Of a DNA stretch of 64,000 nt, positions 1 through 8,389 are shown one piece after another; the stretch's first letter is position 1; each line of letters begins with the position of its first letter. Below the pieces are notes generated by a model. It worked only from the letters and a program-made list of their open reading frames with translations, ran no database searches and was not told the DNA's origin. This DNA is from Lentzea albidocapillata (GTDB lineage Bacteria; Actinomycetota; Actinomycetes; Mycobacteriales; Pseudonocardiaceae): positions 124,001-188,000 of the forward strand of contig NZ_JOEA01000001.1 in NCBI RefSeq assembly GCF_000719115.1, read 5' to 3'. The position numbers were made by a program, and so were the translations under genes.

Positions 1-2
1 GA

Positions 3-251
3 TGGATCGCTGCCTACGAGACCACCCGGGATGGCGGGATGGTGGTGCAGCGGGTCGAGTCGGATGTGGTGGGGCGGCGGTTGCGGGTGTTGATCTCGTT
101 CGTGTCCACTCAGGACGTTGCCAAGGCTCCGCCTGCCTTGCCTGAGGGGTGTATTCGGTGGCGGGTGGTTTATGTGCTGGTTTGGGAGGGTGGGGAGTTG
201 AAGGTGGATGAGGCGCCGGAGAACCGGAACCCTCAGATGGAGAAGTGCTGA
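3..251 (+). CDS. C-terminal part of an unidentified protein (partial)
   Basis: The reading frame is open from the window edge to a TGA at 249-251. Its start lies outside the window. The visible 82 residues read WIAAYETTRDGG, then a strand-like stretch (RLRVLISFVS) and a second one (RWRVVYVLVWEGGELKVD). This alternation of beta-rich segments resembles the end of a small alpha+beta or NTF2-like domain, but I do not recognise the family. An internal ATG at 39 is a possible start for a 70-residue product; I prefer the longer open frame. Confidence 0.5.
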   Translation, partial: WIAAYETTRDGGMVVQRVESDVVGRRLRVLISFVSTQDVAKAPPALPEGCIRWRVVYVLVWEGGELKVDEAPENRNPQMEKC

Positions 252-488
252 TCCGCCTTCGCCTTCGGCGGTTCGCATCGGCTGGGTGGGTTGTCTCCCT
301 GGTGCGTTGGCGTCCGGCGGTTTGGTGTTCGTAGGTGGTTGCGTGGCGTGCTTGTGTGGCGGCTGCTTCCTGGGGGACTCCGCCCCCCAGACCCCCCACA
401 ATCTGATCAAAGACCGGCCCGCGCCATGCGCAGGTTGATGGCACGCCTGTTGCTTTGGGCGGAGTTGCGTTGCTTAGAAGGGTGCGGT

Positions 489-631
489 GGTGGGGTGGTC
501 CCGTCACGAGCCGCACCAGAGCGGGCCACATCTGGAGGGATGGGTCAAGCCGACGAAGAGCGTGTCGGCTTGACCCATCCCTCCAGATGCAGCAAGAGCT
601 GAGGTGCGACTCGTGACGGGACCACCCCACC
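489..631. repeat. Nested long inverted repeat in a 516-bp gene-free region
   Basis: Two inverted repeats are nested here. The outer arms (489-517 and 603-631, 29 bp each) match with one mismatch. The inner arms (529-554 and 564-589, 26 bp each) are perfect, with a 9-nt loop (GAAGAGCGT). The whole could fold into a large cruciform or RNA hairpin. It lies in the 252-767 gap between the partial gene and the fab operon, where I see no gene. It is far larger than a simple terminator and has no adjacent transposase. Confidence 0.75.
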
Positions 632-716
632 CATGCCGCGCGGTAAGGACGGCTCGCCTGCGGCATCGCGGTTGAGCCCCCTGCGAGAGCGTGCTCGAAT
701 CCTTGGCGGGCACGCA

Positions 717-750
717 CAAGGCCCTGGTCCGCGTGCGGGCCAGGGCCTTG
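717..750 (-). terminator. Terminator of the fab operon
   Basis: An 11-bp perfect stem (CAAGGCCCTGG at 717-727, CCAGGGCCTTG at 740-750) with a 12-nt loop sits 17 bp past the fabF stop codon. No strong T-run follows, which is common for terminators in high-GC actinomycetes. Confidence 0.7.
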
Positions 751-767
751 TGGTGGTGCTGTGGTGC

Positions 768-2003
768 TTAGGCCGGGGTGAAGGCCAGGGCCACGTTGTG
801 GCCGCCGAACCCGAACGAGTCGTTCACCGCCGCTTCCAGCTTGATCTTGCGTGGTTCGCCTGCCACCACGTCCAGCGTGACGGCCGGGTCGAGGTTCTCC
901 AGGTTGAGCGTCTGGGGAACGATGCCGTCGCGGATGGACAGGACGGTCACGATTGCCTCGACCGCTCCTGCTGCTCCCAGCAGGTGGCCCAGTGCGCCCT
1001 TCGGGGCGGTCAGGACCGGGTGGTCGCCGATCGCCTTGCGGATTGCCACGGTTTCCGCGACGTCGCCCACCGGGGTGGAGGTGGCGTGGCAGTTCACGTG
1101 GCCCACGTCGGACGGGTCGATGCCGCCGGAGCGCAGGGCCGCGGCGATGGCGCGTGACTGGCCCACGCCCTCGGGGTCCGGGGCCGTGATGTGGTAGCCG
1201 TCGGCCGAGGTGCCGATGCCTGCGAGGCGGCCGTAGATCTTCGCGCCGCGGGCTTCCGCGAACTCGCGGCGTTCCAGGACCATGATGCCCGCGCCCTCGC
1301 CGAGGACGAAGCCGTCGCGGCCCGTGTCGAACGGGCGCGAGGCCTTCTCCGGCTCGTCGTTGCGGGTGCTCATGGTGCGGGCCTGCGAGAAGCCCGCCAC
1401 CGGGATGGCCGTGATGCACGCTTCCGCGCCGCCTGCGACGACCACGTCGGCTTCGCCGGACATGATCATGCGGTAGGCCCACGCGATGGCCTCCGCGCCT
1501 GACGCGCAGGCGGAGACCGGGGCGTGCACGCCCGCCTGTGCCTTCAGTTCCAGGCCCACGTGCGCGGCCGGGCCGTTCGGCATCAGCATCGGGACGGTCA
1601 GCGGCGACACCTTGCGCAGGCCGTGCTGTTCCAGGATGTCGTCCTGGGTCAGCAGGGTGATCGCGCCGCCGATGCCCGTGCCGATGATCACGGCGAGGCG
1701 CTGGCGGTCGACGGTGTCGTCGTCGTGGCCCGCGTCGGACCACGCCTGGCGGGACGCGACGATGGCGACCTGCTCGGAGCGGTCCAGGCGGCGTGCCTCT
1801 ACTCGGGGGAGCACCTCGGTCGGGTCCACCACGAGCTGCGACGCGATCTTGACCGGCAGGTCGTACTTCTCGACCCAGTCGTGGGTCATGGGGCGAACCC
1901 CGCTCTTGCCGGCCAGAAGGGCGTCCCAGGTGGACGTGACATCACCACCGAGCGGGGTGGTGGCACCCAGCCCGGTGATGACGACCTCGATGCCCGAAGT
2001 CAC
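768..2003 (-). CDS. fabF: Beta-ketoacyl-ACP synthase II
   Basis: A 411-residue condensing enzyme that elongates acyl-ACP with malonyl-ACP in cytosolic type II fatty-acid synthesis. The nucleophile Cys is in VSACASGAEA. The two active-site His lie in NCHATSTPVGD and KGALGHLLGAAG, and the C-terminal glycine-rich motif is NDSFGFGGHN. The APKGALGH form also resembles mycobacterial KasA/KasB. The GTG start at 2003 overlaps the acpP stop as GTGA, so the two are translationally coupled. It is the last gene of fabD-fabH-acpP-fabF and is followed by a hairpin terminator. Confidence 0.96.
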   Translation of the reverse strand: MTSGIEVVITGLGATTPLGGDVTSTWDALLAGKSGVRPMTHDWVEKYDLPVKIASQLVVDPTEVLPRVEARRLDRSEQVAIVASRQAWSDAGHDDDTVDRQRLAVIIGTGIGGAITLLTQDDILEQHGLRKVSPLTVPMLMPNGPAAHVGLELKAQAGVHAPVSACASGAEAIAWAYRMIMSGEADVVVAGGAEACITAIPVAGFSQARTMSTRNDEPEKASRPFDTGRDGFVLGEGAGIMVLERREFAEARGAKIYGRLAGIGTSADGYHITAPDPEGVGQSRAIAAALRSGGIDPSDVGHVNCHATSTPVGDVAETVAIRKAIGDHPVLTAPKGALGHLLGAAGAVEAIVTVLSIRDGIVPQTLNLENLDPAVTLDVVAGEPRKIKLEAAVNDSFGFGGHNVALAFTPA

Positions 2004-2236
2004 TTGTTGCTGGTGATGTAGTTCACCGCGTCACCAACGGTCTTGAGGTTGGCCAGCTCGTCGTCCGGGATCTTCACGCCGAACTTGTCCTCCGCCTGGA
2101 CGGCGATCTCGACCATCGACAGCGAGTCGATGTCGAGGTCGTCCACGAAGGACTTGTCAGCGGTGACGTCGTCGGCGGCAACGCCGGCGACCTCTTCGAC
2201 GATCTCGGCAAGGCCGGACAGGACGTTCTCGCTCAC
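2000..2236 (-). CDS. acpP: Acyl carrier protein
   Basis: A 78-residue acidic carrier protein for fatty-acid synthesis. The phosphopantetheine site is Ser38 in DLDIDSLSMVE. I chose the GTG at 2236 because AAAGGGAA precedes it by a few bases and the product then starts VSENVLSGLA, the normal length for the family. A longer open frame upstream adds a non-homologous basic extension. The gene lies 46 bp after fabH and overlaps fabF by 4 bp. Confidence 0.96.
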   Translation of the reverse strand: MSENVLSGLAEIVEEVAGVAADDVTADKSFVDDLDIDSLSMVEIAVQAEDKFGVKIPDDELANLKTVGDAVNYITSNK

Positions 2237-2282
2237 TGAAGTTCCCTTTCGATTGAAACGATGGAAAAACTTGGGGTGGTAC

Positions 2283-3260
2283 TCATGGGCACCGGACCAC
2301 CTGCCCCGCATAGGACAGGCCCGCGCCGAAACCGACCATCAGCACCACGTCTCCGGAGGAGATCTCGCCCGCCGACCGCATGTGGTCCAGCGCCATGGGG
2401 ATCGAGGCCGAGGAGGTGTTGCCGGATTCGACGATGTCTCGAGCGACCTTCAGGTCCTCGCGCGCACCATTCTTGCGCAGGCGCTTGGCGATCGCCTCGA
2501 TGATCCTGAGGTTCGCCTGGTGCGGGGCGAAAACGTCCACATCGGACAGTTCGACCCCTGCGAGTTCGGCTGCGCGGATCGCTACCGGTGCGACCTGCGT
2601 GGTCGCCCACCGGAAGACCGCCTGGCCTTCCTGGTGGATGAACGAGTCGCGGTCGTCGATCCTGATGACCTCGGACATCGAGCCGTCCGAGCCCCAGGCG
2701 ACGGGGCCGATCTCGTTCGTGTCGCCGGCGCCGACTACGACGGCGCCCGCGCCGTCCGCGAAGATGATCGCGGTCGAGCGGTCGTCCTGATGGGTCCAGT
2801 CGGTGAGCTTCTCCGCGCCGATGACGAGGAAGTTGCGCACCGAGCCGCCGCGGACGATGTCCGCCGCGGTCGCGACGGCGTAGCAGAAGCCCGCGCACGC
2901 GGCGTTCAGGTCGAACGCGGCCGCGGCCTGGATGCCGATCCTGGTGGCGACCTGGGCTGCGGCGTTCGGGATGGTCGACGGCATGGTGCACGTCGCCACG
3001 ATCACGCCGCCGATGTCGGCGGGCGTGAGGCCCGCGTCCTCGATCGCCTTGGTGCCCGCGATGACGGACATGTCGACGACGCCCTCGTCCTTCGCCGCCA
3101 CCCGCCGGTTGACGATGCCGACCCGCTCGCGGATCCACTCGTCCGAGGTGTCCATGCGCTGGGCGAGGTCGTGATTGCTCACCACGGTCTCGGGCTGATA
3201 GCTGCCGAGACCGAGGATGCGGCTACCCGCGACTGCCTGTGGGGCCCGGAAGGTCGTCAC
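2283..3260 (-). CDS. fabH: Beta-ketoacyl-ACP synthase III
   Basis: A 325-residue initiating enzyme that condenses an acyl-CoA primer with malonyl-ACP. In actinomycetes it often uses branched primers. The canonical Cys-His-Asn triad is intact: Cys in NAACAGFCYA, His in APHQANLRI and Asn in SGNTSSAS. The start is GTG at 3260, overlapping the fabD stop (GTGA); a longer frame runs antisense to nothing meaningful. A fabH in this position follows the Streptomyces fabDHPF order, whereas the M. tuberculosis operon lacks it. It serves as an in-window reference for the two atypical KASIII homologues at 42.3 and 59.2 kb. Confidence 0.96.
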   Translation of the reverse strand: MTTFRAPQAVAGSRILGLGSYQPETVVSNHDLAQRMDTSDEWIRERVGIVNRRVAAKDEGVVDMSVIAGTKAIEDAGLTPADIGGVIVATCTMPSTIPNAAAQVATRIGIQAAAAFDLNAACAGFCYAVATAADIVRGGSVRNFLVIGAEKLTDWTHQDDRSTAIIFADGAGAVVVGAGDTNEIGPVAWGSDGSMSEVIRIDDRDSFIHQEGQAVFRWATTQVAPVAIRAAELAGVELSDVDVFAPHQANLRIIEAIAKRLRKNGAREDLKVARDIVESGNTSSASIPMALDHMRSAGEISSGDVVLMVGFGAGLSYAGQVVRCP

Positions 3261-4186
3261 TGAGTGGCTCCAGCGGTATCGAAGAGCTCCGTGACCTTCT
3301 CCAGCTGGTCGGGCGTCTTCAGGGCGAGGGTCGCGGTGCCCTTCATCGCACGCTTGGCGAGACCCGTCAGCACGCCGGCGGGCGGCAGCTCGATCGAACC
3401 GGCGATGCCCTTCTCGACGAAGGTGGCCTGGCAGAGGTCCCAGCGAACGGGGCTCGTGACCTGGGAGACCAGGCGCCGCAGCACCTCGGCGCCCTCGGTG
3501 ACGACCTGACCGTCCTTGTTGGACACCAGCGGCAGCGACGGGTCGTGCGTGGTGACTTCGGCGGCACGCGCGCGCACCGCGTCTTCCGCAGGCGCCATGT
3601 ACTTGGTGTGGAACGCGCCCGCGACCGCCAGCTTGCGGATCTTCGCCGGGCCCGGCGGGTTCGCCGCGAGCTCGTCGAGCGCGGGGTGCGGACCGGCCGC
3701 GACGATCTGGCCCGCGCCGTTGCGGTTGGCGGGCACGAGGCCGAGTTCCTCCAGGCGGGCGAGCACCTCCGGCTCGTCGCCGCCGAGCACCGCGGCCATG
3801 CCGGTCGGCTCCAGGGCACACGCCTGAGCCATCGCGGCACCGCGCACGGCGGCCAGCGCGACGGCGTCGTCGGCGCTGATGACGCCCGCGACCGCGGCGG
3901 CGGCGAGTTCGCCGACCGAGTGACCGCCGACGATCACGGCGGAGGGCAGTTCGACGCGGCGGCGCAGCTCACTGAACGCGAGCACGGCGAGAGCCACGAC
4001 GAGTGGCTGGGTGATCGCGGTGTCGACGATCTCGTCGGCCTCCGCGGTGGTGCCGAGACGCACCAGGTCCAGGCCCGTGATCTCGGACCACGTGCGCACC
4101 TGCTTCTCGGCCCCCTCCAGTTCGAGCCAGGGGGCGAGCATGCCGGGCGTCTGGGACCCTTGTCCGGGCGCGAGGAGTGCGATCAC
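3257..4186 (-). CDS. fabD: Malonyl-CoA:ACP malonyltransferase
   Basis: A 309-residue enzyme that loads malonate onto AcpP. It starts VIALLAPGQGSQTPGM, where GQGSQ is the family N-terminal motif. The catalytic Ser is in GGHSVGELAA and the catalytic His in GAFHTKYMAPA. The GTG at 4186 gives the usual family length. No strong ribosome-binding site is visible, and the frame stays open further upstream, so the exact start is not certain. It is the first gene of the fab operon, 194 bp downstream of fasR, with an inverted repeat (4254-4272) in between. Confidence 0.95.
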   Translation of the reverse strand: MIALLAPGQGSQTPGMLAPWLELEGAEKQVRTWSEITGLDLVRLGTTAEADEIVDTAITQPLVVALAVLAFSELRRRVELPSAVIVGGHSVGELAAAAVAGVISADDAVALAAVRGAAMAQACALEPTGMAAVLGGDEPEVLARLEELGLVPANRNGAGQIVAAGPHPALDELAANPPGPAKIRKLAVAGAFHTKYMAPAEDAVRARAAEVTTHDPSLPLVSNKDGQVVTEGAEVLRRLVSQVTSPVRWDLCQATFVEKGIAGSIELPPAGVLTGLAKRAMKGTATLALKTPDQLEKVTELFDTAGATQ

Positions 4187-4253
4187 GTCGATTACTAAAG
4201 CTGGTGAACCCACCGCTACCCCATGCTGTGAAGAACGAAGTACTGCGATCGTA

Positions 4254-4272
4254 TTTGTAGAGACCCTACAAA
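4254..4272. promoter_or_regulatory. Inverted repeat in the fabD promoter, candidate FasR operator
   Basis: TTTGTAG-AGACC-CTACAAA is a perfect 7-bp inverted repeat with a 5-bp spacer, about 70 bp upstream of the fabD start. It is AT-rich against a high-GC background. The regulator encoded immediately upstream (fasR) is the obvious candidate ligand. Binding is inferred, not shown. Confidence 0.5.
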
Positions 4273-4380
4273 AGTGTCGGTCAGGTGAACGCTCCGCGAC
4301 GTAAGCCCAGCTCAGGGCGATGGAGGGTCGTTTGGCCCTCACCCTAACGGATGTGTGCGAAGTCCGTCACAGGCTGCTCG

Positions 4381-5580
4381 CTACCACAGGCCACGGGAGC
4401 GCGCTAGGCGTCCTACAGACAATGCGACGCGAAGCACAAGTGCGTCTCGAGCGTCATGTGCATTTCTTCCCGTCATTTCCTGAACGCGCCGAAGGCGATA
4501 TCTGACCGTGTTCGGGTGCACGAAAAGCCTTTTCGCGCACGTCTCCAGCACGCCACCGACCTCCAGGAAGGCGTCCACGGTCTCCAGCAGCGCGCCGCCC
4601 GCGTCCTCCAGCGGCCGGGCGACCCTGTCGACGAGCTGCCACTCGGCCTCCGGATCGCCGGCCAGCGCCCGTTCCGGCAGCAGGTCGAGCGAGCGGACGG
4701 GACGGGGGGCGGCGGGCCAGCCCACCACGGCACGCAGTCCGCTCAGCGCGTCGCTCGCACTGCGATGGGCCTCGGCGAGGCTGGCCACGGTCGGCCCTGC
4801 CACGACCGGGCCCTCGCCGAACCCCTCGGAGATGCGGCCCAGGACGTCCTCGCCGGTCTCCGTCGGGCCGCCGAGCACGACCACCAGCCGTGAGCCCTGC
4901 ACGGACAGCAGCACCGGACGGCCCGCACGGGCCGCCTTGCTGCGCACCGAGTAGACGATCGCGGGCGGGTCCTCGCCGCCGGGTTTGCCGACCAGCACCG
5001 TCGCCTCCAGCGCCGGGTCCCACCCGAGCGCGGCGGCACGGGACAGCAACGACTCCTCCGGGTCGCCACGCACGACACCGTCCACGACCAGCGCTTCCAG
5101 CCGCGCGTCCCACGCACCGCGCGCCTCGGCAGCCGCCGCGTAGGAGGTGGCGGCCGAGAAGGCGATCTCCCGCCCGTACCGCAGCACGCCCTCCATCAGC
5201 AGCGCGCGCTCCGCCTCGTTCGCCGCCATCAGCGGCATCTGCTCCTCGAACAGCTCCAGCGCTATCCGGACCAGCTCGACGGTCTGGCGCAGGCTGACCC
5301 AGCGGGAGATGTCCTTGGGGGCGCTGCGGAACGCGTCCGCGGTCAGCCGGATCGCCTGCTGCCGGTCGTGCAGCCACTCGACGAACCCGGCCACACCGTT
5401 CTGGATCAGCAGCAGGACGCTCGCACGCTGGTCGGCGGGCATCCGCGCGAACCACGGCAGGCGCCGCTCCATCTCGGCCACGCTGGCGGTCGCGAGCGAG
5501 CCCGATGCGCGTTCGATCTTGCGCATGGTGCGGGCGGAGAGCGTCGGCGGGTGCTCCTCCTTCGCCTTGCTGCTGGTCAT
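4381..5580 (-). CDS. fasR: PucR-type transcriptional activator of fatty-acid genes
   Basis: A 399-residue regulator of the PucR / CdaR type. The C-terminal helix-turn-helix reads TCAKRLFVHPNTVRYRL, typical of HTH_30, preceded by a long sensor-like region. Its place directly upstream of fabD on the same strand matches S. coelicolor FasR, the activator of fabDHPF, and the equivalent regulator gene between aceE and fabD in M. tuberculosis. The start is ATG at 5580, giving MTSSKAKEEHP. Function is inferred from family and context. Confidence 0.88.
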   Translation of the reverse strand: MTSSKAKEEHPPTLSARTMRKIERASGSLATASVAEMERRLPWFARMPADQRASVLLLIQNGVAGFVEWLHDRQQAIRLTADAFRSAPKDISRWVSLRQTVELVRIALELFEEQMPLMAANEAERALLMEGVLRYGREIAFSAATSYAAAAEARGAWDARLEALVVDGVVRGDPEESLLSRAAALGWDPALEATVLVGKPGGEDPPAIVYSVRSKAARAGRPVLLSVQGSRLVVVLGGPTETGEDVLGRISEGFGEGPVVAGPTVASLAEAHRSASDALSGLRAVVGWPAAPRPVRSLDLLPERALAGDPEAEWQLVDRVARPLEDAGGALLETVDAFLEVGGVLETCAKRLFVHPNTVRYRLRRVQEMTGRNAHDARDALVLRVALSVGRLARSRGLW

Positions 5581-5701
5581 ACCCGCAGCTTAGGCGTTCG
5601 GACGGACATCACCGGGATGGGTGACAGAACCCATGTACCTGATTGAACCGCCATACCTTCGGGCAGCAGAGGTCATGTTCGTCCGGCGCGGAGGTTTCGT
5701 C

Positions 5702-7258
5702 TTGCGTAGGTTCCCGGCACTCGCCCTAGGGGTCGTCGCTCTGCTGACCACGAGCACGACCGCCTCCGCTGATCCGCCCGATCCACTCGCCGAGTTCCAC
5801 TCCCAGCCGGTCAAATGGGCGCCGTGCGAGGGAAAGCTCGCCGAGCTGGAATGCGCGACGCTCATCGCGCCGCTCGACTACGCCAAACCGGCCGGCGACA
5901 GGATCAACCTGACGATCAGCCGCAAGAAGGCCGCGGCGGCCGATCGCCGGCGTGGCGTGCTGTTCACCAATCCGGGTGGACCCGGTGGGTCAGGTCTCGG
6001 ACTGCCGCTGTTCCTCGGGAAGTCCGAACTCGCCCAGGTCCACGACGTGATCGGCATCGACCCGCGTGGCGTCGGCGGTTCGACGGCGCTGAACTGCCGC
6101 ACCGCGCCCGCGATCGCCGCGCCGGAGTCGCGGCCAGCGGACAGCGAGTTCGGCAAGTGGGCGGCCGAGGCGCGCGAGGCCGAGGAGGCCTGCCAGAAGT
6201 CCGGTGGCGGGATCCGGCCGTTCATCAGCACCGCGAACACCGCGCGGGACATGGACGTCGTGCGCGCCGTGCTGGGCGAGCAGAAGATCAACTACCTGGG
6301 TTACTCGTACGGCACGTACCTGGGCGCGGTGTACGGGACGTTGTTCCCGAGCCGGCTCGACCGCAGCGTGCTCGACTCGGCCGTGCACCCGGAGTGGATC
6401 TGGCACGAGCAGTTCCGCCAGCAGGCCGTCGCCTACCGCAAGGACGTCGAGATGTGGGCGTCGTGGGTGGGGGAACGCAACGAGAAGTTCGGGCTGGGCA
6501 AGTCGCGTGACGAGGTGCTGGCCGAGGTCGAGAAGGTCGCCGCGAAGCTGCACGCGACGCCGGTAGGTGAGCACAACCGCTCCTCCTTCGACGGCGCGAT
6601 GGGCGTCGGTGCCCGCTACCGTCCACTGTGGTCGGACCTGGCGTCGATCGTGACCAAGCTGCGGTCGGGGGAGAAGCCGGCGAACGCCGAAGGCGCCAAG
6701 GCCGGGCAGGTGCTCGCGAGGACCGGTCTGGACGAACTGCGGTCGGGCGTCTTCGACACCGTCACCTGCGAGTCGGACTGGCCGACCGACCTGCACAACT
6801 ACTACGAGGACATGCGGATGTTCCGCGAGCGCTACCCGTACGGCTTCGGCATCGTGCGGGCCGCGCCCATGACGTGTACGTTCCGCTCGTTCACGCCGCC
6901 GGAGCCGCCGGTCAGGATCGGGCGCAACGGCTACCCGATCGGCGTCGTCGTGCAGTCCGAGGGTGACACGCAGACCCAGTACGCGAGCGGGCCGGCGATG
7001 GCGCAGCGGCTCGGGCACAACCTCATCACCGTCACCGACGAGGGCAAGCACGGCCTCTACAACGGTGGCAACAAGTGCGTCGACGACAGGGTCAACCGGT
7101 ACCTGGTCGACGGGGCGCTGCCCGGCAGCAGTTCCGAGTGCACCGGCGACCCCCGGCCCGAGGTGCCGAAGGACGGCCAGGGAGGCGCCGCGCCGACGTT
7201 GTCACCGGAGGGCATCCAGGCCTATCTGGACGGCCGCGGCTTCTCCGCAAGGCCCTAG
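5702..7258 (+). CDS. Secreted alpha/beta hydrolase, tripeptidyl-aminopeptidase family
   Basis: About 518 residues with a Sec signal peptide (LRRFPALALGVVALLTTS, cleavage near ASA/DPP). An alpha/beta hydrolase fold-1 domain and a TAP-like C-terminal domain follow. The nucleophile Ser (TCG at 6305) lies in GYSYGTYLG and the likely catalytic His in DEGKHGLYNG. Four or more Cys in the mature part suggest disulfides. The TTG at 5702 is chosen because GGAGG sits 7 nt upstream; ATG at 5675 is an alternative with a poorly spaced site. It is divergent from fasR. It is a close relative of the 54-kb hydrolase, which lacks this Ser. Confidence 0.88.
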   Translation: MRRFPALALGVVALLTTSTTASADPPDPLAEFHSQPVKWAPCEGKLAELECATLIAPLDYAKPAGDRINLTISRKKAAAADRRRGVLFTNPGGPGGSGLGLPLFLGKSELAQVHDVIGIDPRGVGGSTALNCRTAPAIAAPESRPADSEFGKWAAEAREAEEACQKSGGGIRPFISTANTARDMDVVRAVLGEQKINYLGYSYGTYLGAVYGTLFPSRLDRSVLDSAVHPEWIWHEQFRQQAVAYRKDVEMWASWVGERNEKFGLGKSRDEVLAEVEKVAAKLHATPVGEHNRSSFDGAMGVGARYRPLWSDLASIVTKLRSGEKPANAEGAKAGQVLARTGLDELRSGVFDTVTCESDWPTDLHNYYEDMRMFRERYPYGFGIVRAAPMTCTFRSFTPPEPPVRIGRNGYPIGVVVQSEGDTQTQYASGPAMAQRLGHNLITVTDEGKHGLYNGGNKCVDDRVNRYLVDGALPGSSSECTGDPRPEVPKDGQGGAAPTLSPEGIQAYLDGRGFSARP

Positions 7259-7264
7259 AAATGT

Positions 7265-7299
7265 GGAAGCGCCCACCACAGAGCGTGGCGGGCGCTTCC
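7265..7299 (+). terminator. Terminator after the secreted hydrolase
   Basis: A 14-bp stem with one mismatch (7265-7278 and 7286-7299, core GGAAGCGCCC / GGGCGCTTCC) begins a few bases after the stop codon at 7258. Confidence 0.65.
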
Positions 7300-7463
7300 C
7301 TCTCCCCGGTCCCCACCGGTAGTTCCACTCTGGACTGTATTGCGACGAATATCCACGTCAGCCACCCTTTCGTGTAGCAGTGTCGAAGTTGTGAAGCGGT
7401 GTGATCCACGAAACGATCAGCGCGTCTGATCTTCACTCACCGCAACTTGTTCAAGGAGGGCCT

Positions 7464-8234
7464 GTGGGCTCGCAAATCACCGAGGGCCTGGGCCAGGCGT
7501 GGGCGATGGTCGCCACGTTCGTGCCGAAGCTGCTCGGCTTCCTGGTCGTTCTGGTCATCGGCTGGTTCATCGCCAAGGCGCTCGCCAAGGGTGTTCAGTT
7601 CCTCCTCAAGCGCGTCGGCTTCGAGAAGCTCGTCGACAAGTCGGGCCTCAACGGCGCGATGCGGCAGTCGTCGATGGACGCGTCCGGTCTGATCTCCAAG
7701 ATCGTGTACTACTTCGTGCTGCTCATCGCGCTGCAGCTGGCGTTCGGCGTCTTCGGCGCCTCGAATCCGGTCAGCACGCTGCTCAACGAGGTCATCGCGT
7801 ACCTGCCGCGCATCGTCGTGGCGATCATTCTCGTGATCGTCGCGTCGGCCATCGGCACCGCGCTCAAGGGTCTCGTCAGCGGTGCGCTGGGCCAGCGCTC
7901 GTACACGAAGCTCATGGGCAACATCACCTACGGCTTCGTGATGGCGCTCGGCATCATCGCGGCGCTCAACCAGCTGGGCATCGCGATCTCGGTGACCATG
8001 CCGGTCCTGATCGCCGTGCTCGCCACCATCGCCGGCGTGATCGTCATCGGTGTGGGTGGCGGCCTGGTCCGCCCGATGCAGGCGCGCTGGGAGGGCTGGC
8101 TGACCCGCGCGCAGGAGGAGGCGCAGACCCAGTCGCCGATGCCTCGTGCGTCGCAGGAGATGCCGCAGAGCGTGGGCGGCCGGATGGGTGACATGGCGAC
8201 CCCTCCGTCGGGCACCCCGATGTCTGACAAGTAG
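7464..8234 (+). CDS. TM-helix-repeat membrane protein, mechanosensitive-channel-like
   Basis: A 256-residue inner-membrane protein with at least four hydrophobic segments. TM-helix-repeat features are visible in LGFLVVLVIGWFIAKAL and PRIVVAIILVIVASAIG. It has a short hydrophilic, Met/Pro-rich tail but no full MscS beta domain, which fits the CmpX/TM_helix group of putative small-conductance channels. The GTG at 7464 is preceded by AAGGAGGG, so the longer upstream frame was not used. It is followed by a strong terminator. A channel role is inferred from the family. Confidence 0.8.
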   Translation: MGSQITEGLGQAWAMVATFVPKLLGFLVVLVIGWFIAKALAKGVQFLLKRVGFEKLVDKSGLNGAMRQSSMDASGLISKIVYYFVLLIALQLAFGVFGASNPVSTLLNEVIAYLPRIVVAIILVIVASAIGTALKGLVSGALGQRSYTKLMGNITYGFVMALGIIAALNQLGIAISVTMPVLIAVLATIAGVIVIGVGGGLVRPMQARWEGWLTRAQEEAQTQSPMPRASQEMPQSVGGRMGDMATPPSGTPMSDK

Positions 8235-8260
8235 ATTTTGGGAAAGTAGTCCTACCTCGT

Positions 8261-8303
8261 AAGAAGGGGCCCTGCGCGAACATCTCGTGCAGGGCCCCTT
8301 CTT
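8261..8303 (+). terminator. Strong terminator
   Basis: A 15-bp perfect stem (AAGAAGGGGCCCTGC at 8261-8275, its complement at 8289-8303) with a 13-nt loop lies 27 bp after the channel-like gene. Confidence 0.85.
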
Positions 8304-8389
8304 CGTGTTCTGACAGTTCTCCAGCTCCGGTCCAGTGCCCGCACGCAGCCTCGTGTCCACCCGAACTGTTCCGTCGCGGTGGAGGACCT

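Noticed and set aside
4320..4505. 61-codon plus-strand frame overlapping the fasR end
   Set aside because: It overlaps the conserved helix-turn-helix coding region of fasR and has no ribosome-binding site or homology.
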